A stretch of 64,000 nucleotides of DNA. Origin: a virus. The stretch's first letter is position 1. Every line of letters starts with the position of its first letter. The translations under genes were made by a program, and so were the position numbers. The stretch is from positions 1 to 64,000 of the IMG/VR virus record IMGVR_UViG_3300035157_000753. One strand, written 5' to 3'. The notes under the pieces are model-generated. The model was not told the DNA's origin. It saw only the letters and a list, made by a program, of their open reading frames with translations, and ran no database searches. Below are positions 31,601 to 40,600 of the stretch, in pieces.

Positions 31601-34600
31601 CGTTAGTAGAAGGAATAGAATCTAATACCTGAACCTTAAAGGTTGTATTGTCAGCATCCCAAATAGTTAACCATCTACCACTAGCAGGATCAGTTGCTCT
31701 AGGATAAGCATGTGTGCCTCCACCTTGAGTGCAAGTGAATACAATAGCACTATCATCAAATTTAACTTGATCACCGTTCACAAAGGCACCTGCACCCCCT
31801 CCATGAGTAATAGTCATAATACCTGTAGCAGGATCATAATCTGCATCTGTTGGGGTATATGAAATAGTATCAGTTCTAGGATAAGACTGGTTGCTAACAC
31901 CACCATTATCACAACTCATCACAATACCACCATCTGCCAACTTGATAGTATCTCCTTTTCTTTGAACACAATTATCTGAAGCAGAAACAAATGTGTGTGC
32001 TTGACCTGTTGCTCCAGTTGCAACATAGAAATTCAATAATATTGTATCATTTGTTACATCAATTACTTGTAACCATGATCTATAGGCAGGATCTGTTACT
32101 CTTGGATAACTATGATTTCCAGCACCAGCAGTACATGTGAATGTTAATGATTCTTTGGCAATCTGAACAAAGTCACCTTTATTGATAGTATGACCTTTGA
32201 TTGTTAATGTCGCTATACCTGTAGCAGGATCATAAGCAATATCAGTTGGAGTGAATGTATCATATCCACGGAACTTATGCCCACCAACAGTTAGATCAAG
32301 ATCTCCATTAGCAAGGTTAAGAGCAGCACCTGTTGGTTGATAATTTACAGTAGGTGATGGTCCAACATTAACTGTGATTGTTGTTCCAGTTGTAGCAGTA
32401 ATATATTGATTAGTCTTAGCAGCTGGATCTGTTACTCTAGGATAGTTGTGTAAAGTAGCACCTAAGCTAGTTAGATTTCCACTAGCAAGAGTACCATCAT
32501 TCTCCATATGACATCTAAACATCAAGGAGTTAACATCAATATTAATACTATTTCCAACCTCAAGACTATGAGATCCAATAGTTAATTGAAGATCTCCAGT
32601 TGTTGCAGTATAGGTAGCTGCCGTTGGAGTAAATGCAACTTCAGGTGATGCACCAACATCAACGGTAAATGTGTCTGAAGTAACGGACTCGACTCCAAGT
32701 ACTGCCTTAGAAGACCTATCACCTGCAGCTGGATATGAATGTCTGGAGAAGTCATCATCCATTGAGCATGTGAATGTCAATGCGTCATCATCAATGCTAA
32801 CGAAGCTAGTTGCATAAAGAATACCATCTGCCAATCCAGAAACGAATGCATGAGTAGTGGTATTAGTACAAGGAGTATCATCCAAACATTGAATATCAAA
32901 TGTATCTGTAGTCACTGCTCTAATTGTAATCCACTTACCGCTAATTGGATCTGTTGAACGTGGGTAAGCACTCTGACCGCCACCACCGTGAGTACAACTC
33001 ATGGTTATAGCACCATCCTTAAGTTTTACTTTATCTCCTGCTTCAAATCCATGTCCAGTAACAGTTATTGTAACAATACCAGTTGATGTATTAAATGCTG
33101 CATCAGTTGCAGTATGAGATGTAGCAGCAGTCAATCCATGGTTATCAACACTCATTGACAAAGCACCTGTAGATGCATTGAATGTAGCTGAGGTTGGTGT
33201 CATTGCCTTCTCTACTGCCTGTCCAATATTAACTTTGAAATTATTTGTAGATACTTCAAATACATTGAGCCAGTTACCTGCAGCAGGATCAGTAGATCTT
33301 GGATATGTGTGATTTGTAGCATATCCATCACGAGAGCACTTGAAGGTTAAACCATCAGTAGCAAACTGAACAAAGTCACCATTAGAAAGACCATGAGCAG
33401 TAGCCCAGACTTCCATTATGCCAGTAGTAGCATCATAATCACAGTATGATGGTTGATACTGATAAGTTGCTAGTGAATCAAATGTATGTGTAGTAGTATT
33501 TGTAGCAGCAGTACCATTTAATGCATTAACAGTAAACGTAGTAGATGTTATAGCATCAACTGGGACATTCTTACCAGAAATAGGATCTGAAGAACGAGGA
33601 TATGAATGAACACCTCCACCATGAGTACAAGTGAAGTTCAATGAGTTATTTGAGAACTTAACTGTAGATGTGGCAATGCTTAGACCAGAAGCAACAGCAG
33701 ATACAAATGAATGAGCATCAGTATTTGTAGAAGGAATTGTATCCAGTACAGTTACATCAAATGTATTAGTTGTTATGTTTGATACTTCTAACCACCTATC
33801 ACTAGCATAGTCAGTACTACGTGGATAATCCTTTTGTGCTGCAGCACCAGAAGCACCACCAAACGCACAACTTAATTTAAGTGAACCATCAGCAAACTTA
33901 ACCTGATCACCTGCCTTTAATCCATGTGCCACTACAGTAACTGTCATAATACCTGTAGTTGGGTTATAGTCAGCATCAGTTACAGTTGTGGTTGTAGGAG
34001 CAGTTAAAGTATGTTCTCCAACAGTTAATTGTAGTACACCTGTACTAGGAGTGTATGCTGCAGCACTAGGTACATATGAATTGGTTAATGGTTTTCCAAT
34101 TGGACTGATTCCTAAGATATCATTTTCTGTATATCCGTTACCTGGGTTGTTTAATACTACATTCTTAACACCACCATCAACAACAACTATATCACCAGTA
34201 GCACCAACACCTGTTCCAATCTTATTGAATAATGGAATGTTAGTATATGTACCATCTGCATATCCTGTACCAGCAGTCAGTCCATCAGGAGTGTCTCTAA
34301 CGGGACTTAGATTAGTATTGACCTGTACAGTAATAGTAGTAGCAGTTTCTGCTGTAATTGCCAAGGTAGCACCAAATGCTTCATCCGATGGTCTTGGATA
34401 AGCATGTGTACTAGCATGATTATCAGCAGCACAAGTGAACTTAAGAGAACTATCAGCAATCTGAATAGTATCACTAGTTGTATAGCTATGAGATCCAATA
34501 GTTAATTCTAAGAGACCAGTAGCAGGAGTATATGCAGCATCTGTTACATTCTTCTGGGTATTACTATCACTAACCACAGTTACAGCATTGGTTACTGTAC

Positions 34601-37600
34601 CACCAACATAGGTATGAGCAGCACTACCAGACATACCAGTATCTAAAGTCTTTATCTCATCTCCAATCTGATCTAATTGGAAGCTAGAAGTATATGATGC
34701 ACGATCATAGTACATTACCAAAGCACTAGAACCTAATTGAGGTGCAGTAGAGAATGTTATAACATCACTAGCAAAAGTATAATTATTTGGATTCTGAACA
34801 ATACCATCAATTATAACTAAGAACTGTGATTTAACAGATGTCTTGTTAATCTTGGTACTAACTGCTGTATTATCAACTCTTGTTGAGAACTGAGTATTAA
34901 CTCCATCAATTCCTACTGTGAATCTATTAATAGCAGCAGTAGATCCAACATTAACAGTAAATGTATCAGTAGTTTCTGCTATAATGTTCAATATCTTTCC
35001 ACCATGACCTATTGGATCTGTTGATCTTGGATATGTGTGGTTAGTTGCATTGTTATCCATTAAACAAGTTAATGTCAATGCATCATCAGCAATAGTGATT
35101 GTATTAGCAGTAGTTAATCCATGTCCAGCACTATGAATTACTAAATTACCATCTGCAGGAGTATATACAACATTTGTTGGGTTAAAGGAACTTCCATTAT
35201 TTGCTTCAATACCATCTGTCTTACAAGAAACAAATGTATGTGTACCTACACTGAGTGAGGATAGTACAACTGTACTACCTCCAAGAGAAGGTTTCAAAGA
35301 TATTGTATTAGCATCAATAACATCAACGTAATATACAGTTCCTGTTGTCAATCCACCAATATCACCTTTAAAGGTAACAGTTTGATTCTCAATCAATCCA
35401 TGATTAGTTAATGTAATTCTATTATTACTTAAATCAACTACACTAGAAGATGCTCCATCAAAGACGATATCTCTAGTTGTAATATCATCAACCTTATATG
35501 AGACACAAGTTAAGATCTTCTGAATATCTAACAACTGTCTACCGAATACTTGAACCTCTGTAGGAACAGCAGCTGTATAATCTGGTTTACCAAGAGCAAA
35601 GTTATTAATAGTTGCCAACTTACCAGTATTCTTAGCAGATGGTTTTGGTGTTACAAATGTAAGACCATTAAAGGTTGAATTAAGACTATTAGTACCAGGA
35701 ACCCACCAATCTGTTGAACTAGTGGTAAGTAAATCAAGAGTAGGTTTACCCCTATAAGATTTCTTAGATGCCTGTGATAGTATCTGTGTACCAACAACTT
35801 TTAACCCTGCAGGGTGAGCAGCAAATTTAAGTGGATTCTTCCAATCTTTAATATTAATAGGTGAAGATATCTCATATGAGAATTCTTGGAACCTATCACT
35901 ATCATATAATCTCTGTTCGTTAATATCTAAGAATCCAGTAGTACGTTCCCACTTAGAAGATGATATACTAATTGGAGAAACTTCAAATACAGCATCTGCT
36001 CTATCAAACGCATGAATCGAACCAAATGATGAAGATTCCTCACCAAATATAGGTTGACCAACTTTAAACTCACCTTCACTAATTTCTACACTAACAACAC
36101 GTCCAGCAGGATCCCAATTCTTAACATATCCAAATGCAGTATATGAAGCTGTAGATGCACCCTGATAAACTCTTTCTCCAACTAAGAATGTTGCAGGTCT
36201 CATATATGCAGTAATAGTATCACCAAGATCAGTAGTATCTAATGTAAAGGTTGTTAATCCATTAGCATCTCCAACTGGAGCAGAAGTGAATGTAATTGTT
36301 GTTGGACTGTTCGCAAGTGCATTTGCTTCAGATGTTGCTAATCTAACTTGATTATCTGCCAATCCATTTGAACCATTAGAAGCAACAACATAATATGTTG
36401 TATTAATTGCCAATGGAGCTGGGAAAGTACCAACTACTTCATTTAAGGTTACTGCAGTACCTGTTGGTATCTTTGTATTGTATGGGAAGTTTAAAGTACT
36501 ATTAGACATCAATGCAACCCAGTTATGAGTTACTCTTGCATTTACAATTGGAGCAGATAAGAATCCTCTACCTCCATTTCTAACCTCTACCGATTGTATA
36601 ACTTCATTCTCAACAATCGCTTCTAATTGATAAAGTGACCCACTTCCACCAGTAAGAACAATTGTTGGTTGTGATACAAAATTAGATCCACCATTAGTAA
36701 CATCAATATAATCAATAACCTGAGTTCTTGTTAATTGAAGATTATAGGTTGTATTTAATTCTGGTTTTAGAGTTCTATCATGACTATAGTTAAATGTAAT
36801 ATTATCTCCACCAATCTTTAATATCTTACCCAAATCGGAAGATTTAAGTAATAAAGAAGCACCCTTTCCTGTTTTCTGTGTAATATTAACTACAGGAGCA
36901 TTCTGATATAATGTTCCACCATCTTCAATATTAATAGCAGAAACACCTTCATTTACAATACTTGAATTGAACTTAGCGTTGATTCCACTACCACCACTAA
37001 CATCTACATTTGGTGCTGATAGATAACCAGATCCAGTATTGGTTACTGTAATAGCATCAATAGATGCATTTAACACACAATTGGTAATCGCTGGATCAAG
37101 ATGTGTAAGTTTATCAACTGTCACAGTAGCATCATGAGTAACATCAGTACCACCCATTGATGCACCAGAAATTGTAATAACGTCACCTAGTGCATATGTA
37201 CTACCACCATCAGTAACGGTAATACTTTCAATAGTTCCTGCACCATTAACAACTACTGTAAACTCAACACCAGTTCCCCCAGTAGGAGCAACACTCTTCT
37301 GAGCAACACCAGTATATGATCCAGTTGTATAATTGGTACTAGACTGTGTAGTAATTGCTACAGTGTTTACTAGTCCATATGTGGGATCATCAAGATCAAT
37401 AGTAGGAGCAGCTCTATAATTAGATCCTGCTGCAATAATATTAACAGATTCTAATTTACCAACATTTGGACCTGAGCTGGGAATAATGGCCTGGACGTTA
37501 GCATGAATTCCACCCACAGTTGTGACCTTACCTTCAGCATCAGAACTATAAACCTTACCTCTAGCATTGTTAGATGTATATGGAGTGTACATGATCCACC

Positions 37601-40600
37601 CTCTAGTTGCTGCACTAAAGTTCCCAGCTCCATCTTTTAGATTATTTCGCAGAGGTTGAATTCTCAATATGGAAGTTGTTGGATCCCAACTAATAACTTT
37701 ACCTCTAGCAGTTTGAGCACCTAGAACTGGTTCTGATATAACAATTTCATCTTTAGCAAACGAACCACTACCTAATACTTCAGTTAGAGTTAAATCTACA
37801 AAATCTGGTAAAGTTACATATGCTACTGGAGCAGATGCAGGATTATAACCAGATCCCATGTTAGCAATAGTAACACCAGATACTGAACCAGAAATAGTAG
37901 CAACTGCAGTTGCACCAGATCCAGATCTAGTAGATCCAGTTAATTTTGGAAGAGATGAGTAGTTTCTTCCCGAATCACCGATAGAAATTTTTCCAATACC
38001 GCCTGTTGGGTATATTGAAGTTGTAACATAAGTAATACCACTTGTATATCCACTTTCAGGTTCTTTTCCACAAATATAAGTGAAATTGAGATCAGTTACA
38101 TCTTTTACAATATTTGTGCCCGATAAAGGCTCATTCATAACTGTAAGGTAACTTCCAGCAATAGTTCCTTGAATATCGAAGTAATAGAAGATTCCAGGAA
38201 GATCTGTCATCAATATAGTGATAGAAGTCTGTTGACCCGTTTGTGCATTCTTTGTTTCCGCAGATATGTTCTTATAAGTGAAAATATCGGTATTTGCGGG
38301 ATCTAGAGTAAATGCAAGTGTTTTTCCAACATTACTTGCATCTGAAGTGTCAAATGTGTAAGAATGCCCGTCAATCAACTCTAACTTGGGTTCTTGGACA
38401 TAAACATCAGCAGAAGTGACTGTAGCGGCAGCTGTAGACCCATGATTGCGTTTTACAGTGAATCTACGAAGAGTTTCCGTTCTAATTACTTCATAATCAG
38501 TTTTATCGTATGCAGATGGAGAAACTCCTGAAATATTAACAGTATCGCCTATTGCAACTTGATGAGCAAGATTTGTATGACATACTGCCTCTCTTAGAGT
38601 CTCAGTTAATGTAATACTGAAACTAGACCCTCCACCATTACCTAAGTTCTGATCACTAGCAGAAATAGTATCTCCAACATTATATGCAGTACCAAAGTCT
38701 GTAATTGTAACTGTGGTGATTGCACCGCCAGAAACGACTATAGTTGCCTTTCCGTTTCTACCACTATTATTAGTAGTTAATGGAACGTCATTATAAGTTC
38801 CATTTGTATATCCAGATCCACCAGTAATACCTGACCATCCACCTTGGACTAAATTACCGTCTGTACGAGTTCTTACGTAAGTCCAAGTCAATGTACCATC
38901 AGATGCTGTCCCTGATAAATGAGTAGGAGCATTTCCTGCACCAGAATCAGATGTACCAGCTGCAGCAGCCTTATAAACTCTATTTGAAACATAAACAAGA
39001 TCATTTTTAGCATATGCAGTACTATTAGTCCAAGGACCAATTAACTTCATGCTTACTAGGTCAAAATACTCAAAATGGTACTTATTATTGATAATTTTAG
39101 TATTAAGAGATCTTGTAGCTGAATTATCAGAAATAGAAACAGTAAGTTGATCATCACCAACCAAATAATGCTTATCTGAAGTTGTTAAAGTCGCAGTAAC
39201 AACATCATCGTCATCTACAGCATAATTTAAGGAAGAAACAACTGCACCACTAACTGCAGAGACAGATGCACTAACACCTTCTCCTCCAGAGGTACTATTA
39301 TCAAATAATAGTCGATCATTAACCTTATAACCAGTACCACCACCTTCTATAAGGTATTCATTGATATTAGAAGAAGAATATTGGTTAGTAGAGGTAACTG
39401 TTAGTGATTCTGCTATTCCACCACGAATTACTGGATAATAACTGAAATATCCAATACCATCTTCAACATATTGAAGAATTTCTCCAGTTTCAAGTGTAAT
39501 AAGAGTTGTAGTGTCTTCTAGTGCTAAAACGAAGTCAACTTTGTTATCAAGTTGCTTTCTCTTAGTGGTTATGTTGTCAGTTCCGATATATGGTGCTTTA
39601 TACCTAATTGCGTCTTCTGTAAAGTTTTTCTGAAGACCATTTCCGTCCCAGTTGACTTCATCCGCTTCTGAGTAGAAATTTGGTCCTACAAAATATGGAA
39701 ATTTCGGATTTCCACTGATTCCATCAATTGTACAGAAATATGCATAAACTCCATCTGGAAATTCTGGAGTTACGCAGAATCTACCATTATATTGGTCTAA
39801 ACCGCCTAATCCCTCTACATATTCATAATCTTCGATAAAGGTTCCCATAGGGTCGCTTAGACCGCTTAGAAGAGCATCCCTAGTTGTCTTCAATCGGTAG
39901 CTTGTACCAGGTTGCTTATATGAATTGTATGGATTCTGATTTTCAGGATCTTCATACCCATAAGGTCCATATATGGGGTGTCCATCGTATGCCCAACCTA
40001 TAATCGGTGAATGTTTAGTTGGAGTTAGCTCTTTCCATGGTGGATTATTAGGATCCGTGTCAGGTTCAATATTATCAGCTAAGTAATACCTAAGATTCTT
40101 AGGATTATACAAATATCCATACTCTCCACCATATATTCCAATATTCTCACCTACCATCACTGCTCCACTAGCCTGATCAGTCACTTTCCTTGCATTGAAG
40201 TTTACTTGACCAACTTCTGTAGCAGTTGCTGATTCGTTATAGGTTAATTCTGTTAATTTGGTTGTAAATGAAGCACCAGTTCCAGGATATACAATACTAA
40301 TGCTTGTATTACCTATAGTGTATCCAATTCCTTTATTTGTTACGACAATACCAGTAACAATGTTCTGTGATAAGTCTACTTGAGCAAATGCAGTAGCACC
40401 AACTCCATCTCCAGTGATAACAACGTCTGGAGCACCAAAATACCCACTACCACCAAAAGTTACGATAGCACTCTCTATCTTTCCATTCAAGATTGATGGA
40501 TAAGCAACAGCACCACTACCAGAGATCAATTTAATAATCGGTTCGTATGTATACTGCGATCCAGCATTAGTAATAGTAATATCCTTAAGAGGTCCACGTA

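Noticed and set aside
33988-34401. A plus-strand frame of 137 codons opposite the giant gene.
   Set aside because: A reverse shadow of repeat modules, no promoter or SD.
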